64,000 nucleotides of DNA from positions 44,066,492-44,130,491 of the forward strand of contig CM077600.1 of assembly GCA_039654915.1 (NCBI GenBank), written 5' to 3'. The position numbers and the translations under genes are program-made. Positions 46,725 to 59,000 of this stretch are shown here, piece after piece (positions within the stretch are counted from its first letter, which is position 1; each line of letters begins with the position of its first letter). This stretch comes from Aquilaria yunnanensis. Taxonomy: Eukaryota; Streptophyta; Magnoliopsida; Malvales; Thymelaeaceae. Below the pieces are notes generated by a model. That model worked only from the letters and a program-made list of their open reading frames with translations. It made no database searches and was not told the origin of the DNA.

Positions 46725-47700
46725 TCCATTTCCATTGCATTTCTTGTTTCTTGTTTCTTTCTCTATCTGCTTTTTCTTTACCCGTAAGAATTTCAGTTTT
46801 CGAAAAACCAAAAACTTCATCGCTGAATATTTTCATTTTGTTTCGCCTGAATTGAATTCTGATCTTTTTCTTTTATGGAGGAAAAAAAAAAGGTTGAGCC
46901 ATGCATGCACAGTTTACTAAAAGCTAGATACAATTAATTAGGATTTTTTTCCGTTATAACGTATTATGCAACTTCTAAAATCTTAGCTCAGACTTTCAAG
47001 TAACTATATTCTAATGATTTGAAGTTGTTCAGTTGGTCCTTTACAACTAATTATCATTTAAAAAATATTGTTTAACATTTTAGAGATAAAAAATTGATAA
47101 TTTAAAATACCTATTAAATGTAAAGAAAACACTGGACATATCAAAATTATCAATATATATACCTAAAAGTTTAAATTAGAATTTCAAAAGAAAAAAAAAA
47201 AAGAACTTATAGATTTTTAAACATAAGGAGTGTAACTCTTATATTATCCTAAGTTCATAGGGTACTATAAATTACATAATTAATTGAACCAATAAAATTT
47301 CAACCAAATAAAGATTAAAGAAATATCAGAGCCACTACTCTAGAGCAGACAAGTTCATATCATGCACTACTTTGAACCAGACAGAATTATCTCTTTGATC
47401 GATTAGCAAACCTTATCTAAGCTACCTCCTTCAAGATTACAAATTTGCGGAACTTATGATAGAGTTAGCGCCAAGAGGATATATAATAGTACTAATTAAC
47501 GACCAAACCAATTATAAATAAGCTTTGGCCTTAATAGATATAGTATAGTGTATGTATGAAAATGAGACACTTTGCTCCTTGATTCACCGATTTGGCCAGC
47601 CATCAAATATGAAGTGTCTCATTCAACAATTATCAGGGGTACAAAATGAATTTAAGCCATAAATCAACAGGGTACAAGCATCGGACGGCTAAATCCTACA
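46725..47700. repeat. Triplicated ~1 kb flanking segment, copy 1
   Basis: Shares CATTTCTTGTTTCTTGTTTC, CATGCATGCAC, ATGATTTGAAGTTGTTC and CATCGGACGGCTAAATCC with copies at 49285-50045 (partial) and 54510-55535. It marks local duplication of the Yippee neighbourhood. Confidence 0.75.
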
Positions 47701-47885
47701 AGGTGTTGCAGGCTTGACTACTGCTAGTAGTGTGAACCTCCCACCAAGTGTTGCAGACCTACTTGAAGATTTTGGCTCACCTATTGATGATGGATGCCCA
47801 TTGTTAGTATTAGAAGAATTCTGTCTAGACAGTGAAGTCGGATGTTTTGGAACTAAGATGCTCTTTGAAGCTAGTTCCTCCATGA
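47689..47885 (-). pseudogene. Isolated exon of a Ser/Pro-rich At2g40070-like gene
   Basis: Open frame with SLSRQNSSNTNNGHPSS, alignable to 50047-50240. After about 47885 the sequence continues with the neighbouring intron in the opposite orientation compared with the other copy, so this copy has an internal inversion and cannot be spliced normally. Confidence 0.6.
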
Positions 47886-48060
47886 GAGGTCAATGCTGAG
47901 ACTTGATGCTTCTTTGTCACTGTAACTCCTTGAAAAGATTAAAGCAGGCTGAATATCTTTGTGTTGTTTTTTTATTTTTTGTGGTTATAGCTAGATTTTT
48001 TTTGCTTGTCTTTGGATGTGACATCCCATACAATTGCGTTGGGTTTTTGGTTGTAGCTGC

Positions 48061-48675
48061 CACTACTAAAAAAAATTCAAATTTCTAACAGCCTTGAATT
48101 TGAAAATTCATGTTTCCAACACAAGGCTGCTGGAAACATGGCCATTGGTAAACAACGCGTTAGAACAAAAATTTTCCAACGGCTCAATGATTGGCCATTG
48201 GTATTTCCAACAGCCATTGCGTTGGAAATTGGGTCATTAAAAATTTCCAACAACCTTACCATATAGGAGTGTTTCCAGCAGCTTAACCTTTTTCCAATGG
48301 CCAGGCCGTTGAAAATATCCAACAGCTTAGGCCAATAGAAAATTGCCAACAGCTCAAACCGATGGAAATTTAGCCGTTAGAAACTTGTTTCAAAAAAATT
48401 ATTGATAATAACTGAAAATATACTTTATAAAATTATAAAATTTATTTTTTTAGTATTGAAAAAAAATTAATTACTAAATTTATATTTTTATATAATTACT
48501 AAATTTATGATTACTAAAATTATATTTCCTATTTACTAAAACCAAAATTTATATTTTATATTTACAAAAAATTTATCTAATAAAATTCTGTAAAAGTATA
48601 TTACTAAAATAAAATATACTAAAATCAACTAAATATATATATATAGACCTGATAATATATTTTAGATATAAAATA

Positions 48676-48749
<74 letters not shown>

Positions 48750-49285
48750 GTATGATATATTTTAAATATATATTATTATATATGATACATTGTGATACAT
48801 ATGATAAATAATAATATATGATAATAATATATTTTAAATACATATTATTATATATTGTACGTTATGATACATACATATATTATAATATATGAAACATACA
48901 ATATAATAAATTATAATATATATTATTATATTTATAATAATAATAATAATAATAATAATACTTTACTTTCTAAAATTGTATAATAAAAATGATATATATA
49001 TATATATATCAATGTAATGTAAATATATATATTATAATTATTTTTATTTCTAATAATGTGTATAGATATATATGTACATATATATATTACTATCATCATC
49101 ATCATCATCATCATCATTTATAACAAAATATTTTCAAAATACTACTTTATTTTTGAAAATTGTAAAATTTTCAAAGTGAAATTTCCAACTGCCTCGCCAG
49201 AATTTCCAATGGCTTCATGTTAGAAATTTCCAACAAAATTAAATTTTTTGAAATACCCAATGAGATGGTTTCCAACGGCTCAATC
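48061..49285. mobile_element. CACTA-type (En/Spm) transposon fragment, non-autonomous
   Basis: Begins CACTACTAAAAAAA at 48061. Many subterminal motifs of the form TTTCCAACGGC or TTCCAACAGC occur in 48080-48390 and again at 49180-49285. The opposite terminal CACTA end is missing, so it is truncated. The core is microsatellite: ATT at about 48678-48747, AT tracts, TAA at 48937-48960 and ATC at 49092-49118. No transposase. Confidence 0.65.
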
Positions 49286-50045
49286 CATTATAATGATTAG
49301 GATATTTTACCGTTATAACGTATCTTGTAATTTCTAAAATCTTAATTCAAACTTTCAAGTAACTATATTCTAATGATTTGAAGTTGTTCGGTTGGCTCTT
49401 TACAGCTAATTATCATTTAAAAAATATTATTTAACATTTTAGATAGAAAAAATTGATAATTTAAAATCCTTATTAAATGTAAGGAAAACACTAGACATTT
49501 CAAAATTACCAATATATATACTTGACAGTTTAAATTAGGATTTCAAAAGAAAAAAAAAATGAAAAGAACGTGTAGATTTTTAAACTTAGGAAGTGTAACT
49601 GTTATATTATCGTAAGTTCATAGGGTACTGAAAATTACGTAATTAATTAAACCAATAAAATTTCAACCAAATAAAGATTAAAGAAATATCAAAGCCACTG
49701 CTTTAGAGCAGATAGATTCATATCATGCACTACTTTGAGCTAGACTAAATTATCTCTTTGATCGATCAATAAACCTTACCTAAGCTACCTCCTTCAAGAT
49801 TACAAATTCGTGGAACTTATGATAGGGTTAACGCCAAGAGGATATATAATAGTACTAATTAACGACCAAACCAATTATAAATATGCTTTGGCCTTAATAG
49901 ATGTAGTATAGTGTCTGTATGAAAATGAGACACTTTGCTGTTTGATTCACCGATTTGGTCAGCCACCAAATATGAAGTGTCTCATTCAACAAATATCAGG
50001 AAGATGAATTTTAGCCTTAAATCAATAGGGTACAAGCATTGGACA
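49285..50045. repeat. Triplicated flanking segment, copy 2 (partial)
   Basis: Matches the second part of 46725-47700, starting at the GATTAGGATATTTTACCG motif where the CACTA-type fragment ends. It runs directly into the Ser/Pro-rich gene remnant, as copy 1 does. Confidence 0.75.
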
Positions 50046-50046
50046 G

Positions 50047-51178
50047 CTAAATCCCACTAGGTGTTGCAGGCTTGACTACTGCCGGTAGTGTGGACCTCCC
50101 ACTGGGTGTTGCAAACCTACTTGAAGATTTTGGCTCACCAGTTGATGATGGACGCCCATTGCTAGTATCAAAAGAATTCTGTCTAGACAGTGAAGTTGGA
50201 CGTTTTGGAACTAAGGTGCTCTTTGAAGCTGGTTCTAATATGAGATTTTCCAGTAGCTGCAACCAAAAACCCCAACACAATTGTATGGGATGTCACATCC
50301 AAAGACAAGCAAAAAAATCTAGCTATAACCACAAAAAAAAATAAAAAAACAACATAAAGATACTCAGTCTGCTTTAATCTTATCAAGGAGTTATAGTGAC
50401 AAAGAAGCATCAAGTCTCAGCACTGAGCCAAAACCCAATAAATTAAAGTTCTTACCCTAGGTTTCAAAGCAGTAGGACGTGAGTTAGGCACTGCAATCTG
50501 GTTCATCATAGACTCCTTTTCCAAAGATGAAAGGAGTGTTGTGACAGGTGGAGTCAGCAACCTGGACACAGATGAATAAAGATATAATTTGAAGCCACCA
50601 AATAAAGAGGTACTGAGCTGTCAAATACTTGCCCATGGAACTCGAACAGTTCAAATTCAATTATTCCATTCCCAACTCCACTATCAAATAACGCCTGTCT
50701 TTATCTGTAACATCAAACTCTAATCTCGCTTGCTGGAAATCTTAAGCTACGAGCGATCACGAGAGAACTAATAATCATTTCATCATGAAATTAACATAGG
50801 GGAAAACACTACTGTAACAATTCACGCAACACCGTTGAAAAGAAATGGAAACAGAGAGACTGCAAAAGCATTACCACTCGTAGTCGGACTTATTATTCTC
50901 CGAGTTCAGAAAATTATCATAGCCATCCTCCGCGGCGGCATCGCTGACAACAGGTCAAACAGCGGTGAAAATCTGCCGTCGTTAGGTCCTATAGAATCAG
51001 GCAACAATCGACTGAAAAATCGCTTCTCGAACCAGCACTTAGAAGAAAACGGAGAATGAAGCAAGTATGTGCCTAAAGAGGCATCCGAGTTCTGAAGAGG
51101 CTCCGTCTTAGCATTCTCTTTCTCTCTTCTTCGTATCTCGAGGAAAAGCATAAGCTCCTCGTCTGTCTCTTTCGCCAC
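50047..51178 (-). pseudogene. Ser/Thr/Pro-rich At2g40070-like gene remnant
   Basis: Three pieces in order on the minus strand: 51178-50906 with TDEELMLFLEIRRREKEN; about 50558-50458 with LLTPPVTTLLSSLEKES followed by SRPTALKPR and a donor GTAAGA; and 50262-50047 with KRPTSLSRQNSFDTS and SGRSTLPAVVKPATPS. Their order matches the conserved N-terminal half of this plant family (family name from memory). An in-frame stop lies just upstream of the first piece with no ATG, and the frame stops at 50047, so it is a fragment. Confidence 0.55.
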
Positions 51179-52076
51179 ACATTTCTACTGGAGACTTCTG
51201 GTGATCTCTGGAGATTTAGAAATTCAAACAAAAAGAGAACGAAGAAAACAAGAAAGTTGTGTCCGTCCCGTTGTTGATTGAGCTTATTTTGGCTCTTGGA
51301 AATTCAAATGCTGCGGCAGATTTTATAATAAGCGCTCTTATGAGTCTTGTAACTCTAGTACTTGAAATGCCATTTATGGTAAGGTGAGGGATCTTTTTCC
51401 CTGTTTTCCTTTATTTGTTTCTTTTTCTGGTTATTCCAAATTTTTTAAAGGATTATTCAAAATTTTCTTTTCCGCTTTCTGCGCTTTCATCACTGGTAAT
51501 TTGCAAAAAAAAAAAAAAAGGAAAAAAAAAGGAGTAGGTGTTAAGGATAATAAAAAGCCACAACTGATTTCAATTTTATTGAGAAAACTTGATAGAAGGG
51601 TAGATAACGGTTCCAATGGAAGGTTGCATTTAGCACTTGGTTTATTTGTTTAACAATGTTCATACACATCGTAGGCGATTGTTTTTCAATTTTTACGTAA
51701 AGAAATATGCTCCACCATGCATCCCATGATAACCGACACATTTTTTTTGCCCATTTACAATTATTTTTTGTTTAAAAAATTATTATATATATATCATGTC
51801 TACTGAAAGTTTTGAAACAAAAATGAAATTAAAAGACTATAAGATTATCTATCACATACACTTACACACATTATAGGATAAATTACCATCATAGAGCCTA
51901 GGCTATGTAGCCATTGCCTTAATATGGTACCAAATTGATTTTGCCGTTAAAATCCATAATTTCCAAATCATTGAAGATATACCGATATTGTGATATACAT
52001 CTAGTGGAAGGATAAGATGTATCAGCAAGAGCGGGGAATGTTTAATTGAAGTAGAAAAAAAAGAAAAGAGGAAAAA
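51179..52076. other. Intergenic between gene remnant and intact Yippee-like gene
   Basis: No gene recognised. 51995-52076 is the 3' flank shared with 41890-41972. Confidence 0.4.
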
Positions 52077-53677
52077 TTAAGCATCAGCTGCATCATCACT
52101 TGCTGCATTTGAACCGGCATCGGCACTGGCACCAACTTGCGTATGATCATGACCGACCTCTTGGTTACTATCTTCAGCTTCAGGACCCAGCACCTTGAAC
52201 CTGCAAAAGCAACATATATATAATATATGTAATAGAAATGTACCATATAGCTAGTTAGTATTAATTAGATAGATTGATCGTCTCACATTTCAAGAACGAA
52301 TTTCCCTTCCTTGTACATTTGACTCATCACATGAACAGCCTCCTGTGATTAATCGTAAAGATCAGTTGGGTTATTTTTTTTTTCCTTCTTTCCTTCCAAC
52401 AGATACTAGCTAGGACGACGGGCTTGGGCAATGAGGACGTACGTGTAAGAACATGGAGAGGGGAAGAAAAAGAAGGTGGGCTAGCTAGGTGTAGTAGTGA
52501 AACATAATTAAGCTTGGTAACTCACATATTTCCAACGAACAATGGAGCCGCAACGAACACAAAAAATTTCGCCTATAGTGTACAATCCAGTCAACATCCT
52601 CTGTTCCTTCTTCTCTCCCACTGTTATGTTCGCTCTATATTATATACATGAAAGTAAATAAATGTGCATTATAAGTAGTCTTACATAGTAATTAATTAAT
52701 AAGATCATGGCTAAAAGCTTGGAGACTTCCCACCCTCACTCCACTCAGGCCCCCTCCTTTACCTAGCTAGCTCCTCAACTTAATTCTTTCTGATCATCTG
52801 CCAAATATAAGTGTAACCTAGCTAGCTCCTTAAATAATTTGAAAAAACTCGTCCTTTCCATTCTCCCTTCTACATGAATAATCTCTCAAGTCTCATCACA
52901 TATACATTGAAGGCAAAAAATTAAGGCCAGCAGCAATATAAACCACATGCATATTCTAAGCGACCTAGCTAGCTATACATATACAATGATAAGATGCAAT
53001 TAGTTACAAAGTATTGAAATTAAGGCCAATCAGGTACTCACACTTTATCAAAGAGATAAGCCTCGTCATGTCTCCCGTGAAAAGACTGAAACATTCATGG
53101 TTAAATTATATACTATATATCATGCAGGAGAAATTGTCCAGTTAATTAAACTAATAAGGACATGCTTGCAACTGGATAAATGGAAAACAATTAAGTTATA
53201 TATCCATGACCGCCCCTAACCAGCAGCCCATATCAATGAAATTATAACTCAAACATAAGATAACTCCGCCACCAACATTCCTGCTATATATGTAAATCAA
53301 ACCAACTCACAGACGACGTCGTACGTACGACAAGCTGCAAAATCTTTCTCCTCCAATATCCCCCGAACCAAAGTACAATCATATTAATTCTAACCAATTG
53401 GCACGAACTGATCCATTAATTCATACAAAAGAATATACACAAAGATTATTGCCTGAGCAAGCGTAAAGAATTAATAACTAAAAATATTCAAATGCAATAT
53501 TAGCAAGGGGAGGTAGATTGAGAAAGATAAATTAGGACTAAGATCGATCAAGAAAGCTTAATTAATTAAGTGCGAACTTACCTTGGAAATAACGTCGTCA
53601 GCGGTGGCAAGATGGGTACGGCAATGCTTGCAACTGTACACGTTCCCTTCCAGATTGATCAAGAACAGTCTCCCCAT
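52077..53677 (-). CDS. Yippee-like zinc-binding protein
   Basis: Coding exons: 53677-53582, 53085-53042, 52634-52526, 52342-52287 and 52200-52077, total 429 bases, 142 aa. All introns are GT-AG and the phases join without a break. Exon 1 gives [19 protein letters not shown]; the first zinc pair is Cys16/Cys19 and the second is in IFCVRCGS (exon 3). Exon 4 has YKEGKFVLE and exon 5 begins FKVLGPEAE, after which a ~35-residue acidic Ala/Ser/Asp tail replaces the usual short end. The family is small, nuclear or cytosolic, conserved in eukaryotes and of unclear role. The start is the first ATG, as in the family. A GA-rich tract lies about 140 bases upstream. Confidence 0.88.
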
Positions 53678-53931
53678 TTCTTCTGATCAATTCTTTATTC
53701 CTTCCTCAACGATCGAGCAAGCGAACCCCAGCAGTAGACGACCTACTTATCGGCAGCAGAACCAAGAAATTCCGCCGCGCCCGGCAGCGCCTAAAGTAAC
53801 TGTACTGTCGAATTGTTGGAGAGAGAGAGGGAGGGAGGGGGGGAGGTTGAGAGAATTGGAGGATTTGTAATCAGATCAGGAGAGAATGGTGACGGGAAGG
53901 GAAGTGATGCGAATGCGAACGCGAATGCATG
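53678..53931 (-). promoter_or_regulatory. Upstream region of the Yippee-like gene
   Basis: Shared with 46339-46620, with the GA/G-rich tract at 53818-53850. Candidate 5' UTR and proximal promoter. No TATA box assigned. Confidence 0.4.
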
Positions 53932-54490
53932 TGTTAACGCTAGGTTACACTTATAGTTGGCTCAGATCCAATAAACTTACAAATTTTAGTTTGTTTAGAA
54001 TTGAGTTTATGTTTATCTTTTGGATTTGGTTTTAATTTTTCTATTTTTTTGGGATTTAGCTTTCCTATTTTAATATGGTTTGGGTTTGTGTGTGCCTTAT
54101 AAAAAAACTTGTTGTATTAGAGTTTTAGCATGAAAGAAAAGTCAATATGATAAAGACACAAGATGTGAAGGTTTCAAGAAGGAGAAGAGATCTGAAGGCC
54201 GGAGAGAACTAGGACAAAAAGCATTTTGCAATTTCTCATAACTTATATATCTTATAATTGTGTAAGAGCAAAATATTAGGATTATCGGTAGTGTGTAGAG
54301 AATCCATATACCAGTGTGAACACTAAATGGATACCTCTACTGTAATCTCTATATTTTATTCGAGTAGATTCCTCTCATCCGTGAATGTAGGGTAGTTAAG
54401 AGCCGAACCATGTTAAATTTATGTGTATTTATTTGATCATGTTTGTTACTCCGCTACACGTGATGGGTGATTGGGAAATTTTTTCCAACA
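53932..54490 (+). mobile_element. Possible solo LTR (copia-like)
   Basis: Runs from TGTTAACGCTAGG to TTTTCCAACA, with CCTTATAAAAAAAC as a TATA-like box near 54095. It interrupts similarity to the other duplicated copy. No clear target duplication, so the class is tentative. Confidence 0.4.
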
Positions 54491-54509
54491 AATTCCACCA
54501 CAATTTGGC

Positions 54510-55535
54510 TCCATTCCATTACCATTGCATTTCTTGTTTCTTGTTTCTTTCTCTATCTGCTTCTTTCTTTACCTGTAAGAATTTCACTTTTTGAAAAATG
54601 AAAAACTTCATTGCTGAATATTTTCATTTTGTTTCACTTGAATTCTAATCTTTTTCTTTTATGGAGAAAAAAAAAAGTTGAGCCATGCATGCACCGTTTA
54701 CTAAAAGCTAGATAAAATTAATTAGGATATTTTACCATTATAACGTATCATGCAACTTCTAATTCTAAAATCTTAACATAGACTTTCAAGTAACTATATT
54801 CTAATGATTTAAAGTTTTGGTTGGTCTTTTACAGCTAATTATCATTTAAAAAATATTGTTTAATATTTTAGAGAGGAAAAATTGATAATTTAAAATATCT
54901 ATTAAAAGTAAAGAAAAGACTGGACAAATCAAAATTACTATTACATATACCTGATAGTTTAAATTAGGATTTCAAAAAAAAAATATAAGAAGAAAGTGTA
55001 GATTTTTAAACATAAGGAGCGTAACTGTTATAATATCCTAAGTTCATAAAGTACTGTAAATTATGCAATTGATTAAACCAATAAAATTTCAACGAAATAA
55101 AAAATAAAGAAATACCATAGCCACTGCTCTAGAGCAGACAGATTCATATCATGCACTGCTTTGAACCAAACAAAATTGTCTTTTTGATCAGCAAACCTTG
55201 TATAATCTATCTACTTCAAGATTACAAATTCAAGGAAATTATGTTAGAGTTAGAGCCAAGAGGATAGATAATAGTACTAATTAACGATGAATTATAAATA
55301 TGCTTTGGTCTTAATAGATGTAGTGTAGTGTATGTGTGAAAATGAGACACCTTTCAGCCATCAAATAGGCAAAAGTGTTCCGGTTAGGGGCGAACTATTC
55401 CAGTAATTTTCATGGTTTGAGGAATGAGTCCCGAGTTCAAAGTATGAAGTGTCTAATTCAACAAAGATCAGGGGAACAAAATGAATTTTAGCCATAAATC
55501 AACAGGGTACAAGCATCGGACGGCTAAATCCAAAA
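54510..55535. repeat. Triplicated flanking segment, copy 3
   Basis: Matches 46725-47700 over nearly its whole length, ending in CATCGGACGGCTAAATCC at 55513. It carries a ~60-base insertion-like stretch near 55370 and is not followed by the Ser/Pro-rich exon. Confidence 0.75.
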
Positions 55536-55701
55536 CAAATACCTATCTACTTATATTTACCAATCTACTTATATCCCATAAGGGCAGAGTAGAGCACCAA
55601 ACGGCCGAAGTAGTAGATAATAATATTGTTTGTAGCTGTAAGCTTTGTCGATTTATTTCTTGAAATCTGTTGTGCTTTACTACTCTTAATGAAGAAAAAT
55701 G

Positions 55702-55967
55702 TGAAGAATAATACTTTATATAGGACTATAGTTCTTAAGTTCCAATATAAGTTCGTTTAGTTCACTTACACGCATGCATTAAGCCTAGAAGAATAGGTCT
55801 AGGACTACTTCCTTTATCAGGATTTACCTACTTATTTTATTCCATATAGGATTCTTATGTATTAGGCTATTTAAAGACAAATTCTCTTGATCAATAAAGT
55901 GGTTGTTCTTTGGTTTGTTTTGCAAGTTTGATCTCTTGAGCATTTTTTTGATCAAATAATCTTAACA
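55702..55967 (+). repeat. 5' LTR of the copia element
   Basis: TG...CA ends; TTTATATAGGACTATAG near its start, AATAAAGTGG polyadenylation-like signal at about 55893. Ends CTTAACA. Confidence 0.9.
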
Positions 55968-55970
55968 AAC

Positions 55971-55982
55971 TGGTATCAGAGC
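55971..55982 (+). other. Primer binding site, initiator tRNA-Met
   Basis: TGGTATCAGAGC, the usual plant copia primer site, three bases after the LTR. Confidence 0.85.
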
Positions 55983-56044
55983 AACCACTAGGTTTGATAA
56001 CAAAGCAGCAGACTTTTGAGTGACATTTCAACCGAGAAAGAGAG

Positions 56045-59000
56045 ATGGCAAGTGAGAACAATGGAAGTTTTGTCCAGCCAGCCATACCGTGGTTCGATGG
56101 CCACTACAATCATTGGAGTATGTTGATGGAGAATTTCTTGAGATCCAAACAATATTGGAACTTGGTGGAGAATGGATATGTGGAACCAGCAGAAGGTGAA
56201 GTTCTCATAGAAACACAGCAAAAGAGGTTTGATGAATTAAAGCTCAAGGATTTAAAGGTAAAGAATTATTTGTTTCAAGCGATAGATAGAACTATACTTG
56301 AAACCATTCTAAAAAAGAATACATCCAAACAAATCTGGGATTCAATGAGGATGAAGTTTGAAGGGAATGCACGAGTGAAATAATCTATCCTTCAAGCACA
56401 AAGAAAGGAGTTCGAGACTCTTGAGATGAAATAAGGGGAGACTATCTTTGATTACTTTGCAAAAGTAATGTCTATAGCCAACAAGATGAGGATATATGGC
56501 GAGCAACTGAAAGATGTGACAATTGTGGAGAAGATCCTCAGACCATTAATTGATAAGTTTAATTATATTGTCTGCTTCATTGAAGAATCTAAAGATATTA
56601 ACAGCTTGTTAATAGATGAGTTACAAAGCTCATTAACTGTGCACGAGCAAAATTTTCAAAAGGTAAGAAGTGAAGAACAAGCCCTAAATGTGACCACTGG
56701 AAACAGATTCATTGGAAGAGTCCGAGGTAGAGGTGGATATAGAGGAAGAGGTCGTCAAGGTTTTAACAAAGCCACTGTAGAGTGCTTTAAGTGTCATAAA
56801 CTGGGACACTTTCAATATGAGTGTCCCACGTGGGACAAAGAAGCAAACTACACAAAGTTTGAAGAAGAAGAAGGAATGCTTTTAATGACAAATACTAACC
56901 TGTCTAAAGATGGAAAGGAAGATGTGTGGTTCTTGGATTCAAGGTGCTCGAATCACATGAGTGGGAATAGATCTTTGTTTAAAAACTTGGATGAAAGCTT
57001 CCAGCATACAATAAAGCTAAGCAATAACATGAAGATGAATGTAACTGGAAAAGGAAATGTAAAATTACTATTGAATGGAGTCTGCCATACCATATTAGAA
57101 GTATATTACATACCAAATTTGAAGAATAACCTGTTAAGCATTGGTTAATTGCAACAAAAAGGTATAATTATTGTGATCAATGAAGGAAAGTGCAAAATTT
57201 ACCATCCAGACAATGGAGCTAATCATTAAGTCCATTATGAAAACTAATAGAATGTTTGCTTTATCAAGCAGATCACGGGCACATGAAGAGGCTTGCTTTA
57301 AAATTGGGTCTCAAGATCTTACAAATCTTTAGCATCGAAGGTATGGACATCTAAGCCTTAAAGGCTTAAAAATATTACAAACTAAAGAAATGGTACGTGG
57401 ACTACCTCATTTTTCAGCATCAGAAGCCTCATGCACCAACTTTCTAATTGGAAAGCAGCACAGAAGTCTTATTCCTAAAGAAACTTCATGGAGAACAACA
57501 CAAAAGTTGGAGCTTATTCATGCAGATATATGTGGTCCTATAAATCCCATATATAACAACAAGAAAAGGTATTTTTTGTGTTTCATTGATGATTTTAATA
57601 GAAAAGCATGGGTATATTTCTTGGTAGAAAAATCAAATGCTTTGCAAACTTTCAGAACTTTCAAGAAGCATGTGGAGAAGGAGACCAGAATGTACATAAA
57701 GTGCTTACGCACTAATAGGGGGTGAGTTCAATTCAGAAGAATTTAAGAGATTTTGTGAAGAAACTGGTGTGAAAAGATAACTTACTACAGCTTTCACTCC
57801 ACAACAGAATAGTGTGCCAGAAAGAAAGAACAGGACTGTAATGAACATGGTGAGAAGCATGCTTTCAGACAAGAAAATTCCTAAAACTTTTTTGCGAGAG
57901 GCAGTAAACTGGGCAACCTACATTTTGAATAAATGTCCCACTTTAGCTATTAAGGAGATAATTCCTCAGGAAGCCTGAAGTGGAATTAAACCTACAGTAG
58001 AGCACCTCAGAATCTTTGGAAGCTTAGCTCATGTCCACATGCCAGATGAAAAAAGAACAAAACTTAATGATAAAAGCTTCACTTGTGTATTTTCTAGGTG
58101 TCAGTGAGGAATCAAAGGGATACAAACTATATTATCCAATTTCAAAGAGAATTGTTGTTAGTAGAGACGTGGTCTTTGAAGAAGAAAAACAATAGAATTG
58201 GGAAGAGAGCTATGGAAAACAAGTTTTGATGGAACTTGAATCAGAAGAAAGTGAATTAAATGAAGGCACAAATGAAGAATCAAGCGAAGGCAATAATAAT
58301 AATGGTAATGCAGAAGAGGTTGTACCAGAAAAAGTTGAGAAAGAAAGAGAAGTAAGGGAAATAGGTAGAAGAACGAGACAACCTCCAGGATGGCCGCAAG
58401 ACTACGAAAATGAGGCAGGACTTTCTGAAGAATAAGTCAACATGGTAATTACAGATCCTGTGTTCTTTGAAAAAGCCGTGAAAAATTACAAATGGAAGAA
58501 AGCAATGGATGCTGAAATTGAATCAATAGAAAAGAACAACACTTGGACACTTACTGAGTTACTTTCAGGTGCTAAGAAAATATAAGTGAAGTGGGTTTAC
58601 AAAATGAAATACAATGAACAAGGAAAGATTGACAAATGCAAAGCCTAACTAGTAGCCAAGGGTTACTCACAAGAGCATGGAATAGATTATACAGAAGTGT
58701 ATGTCCCTGTGGCTAGAATGGACACTGTTAGGATGATCATTGCTTTGGCAGCTCAAAGAAACTGGGAAATTTTCTAGTTAGACATAAAATCAGCCTTTCT
58801 TCATGGAAGTTTAAGTGAAGATGTCTTTGTTGAGCAGCAAAAAAGATATGAAAAAGGGGGAGAAGAACACTTGGTGTACAAGCTACACAAAGCTCTATAT
58901 GGTTTAAAGTAAGATCCAAGAGCTTGGTTCAGTAGGATTGAGGCACATTTTCTGGAACAGGGATTTCAAAGATGTAGCAGTGAACAGACATTATTCACTA

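Noticed and set aside
48625..49117. Frames rich in Ile/Tyr or Met runs
   Set aside because: Translations of ATT, TAA and ATC microsatellites.
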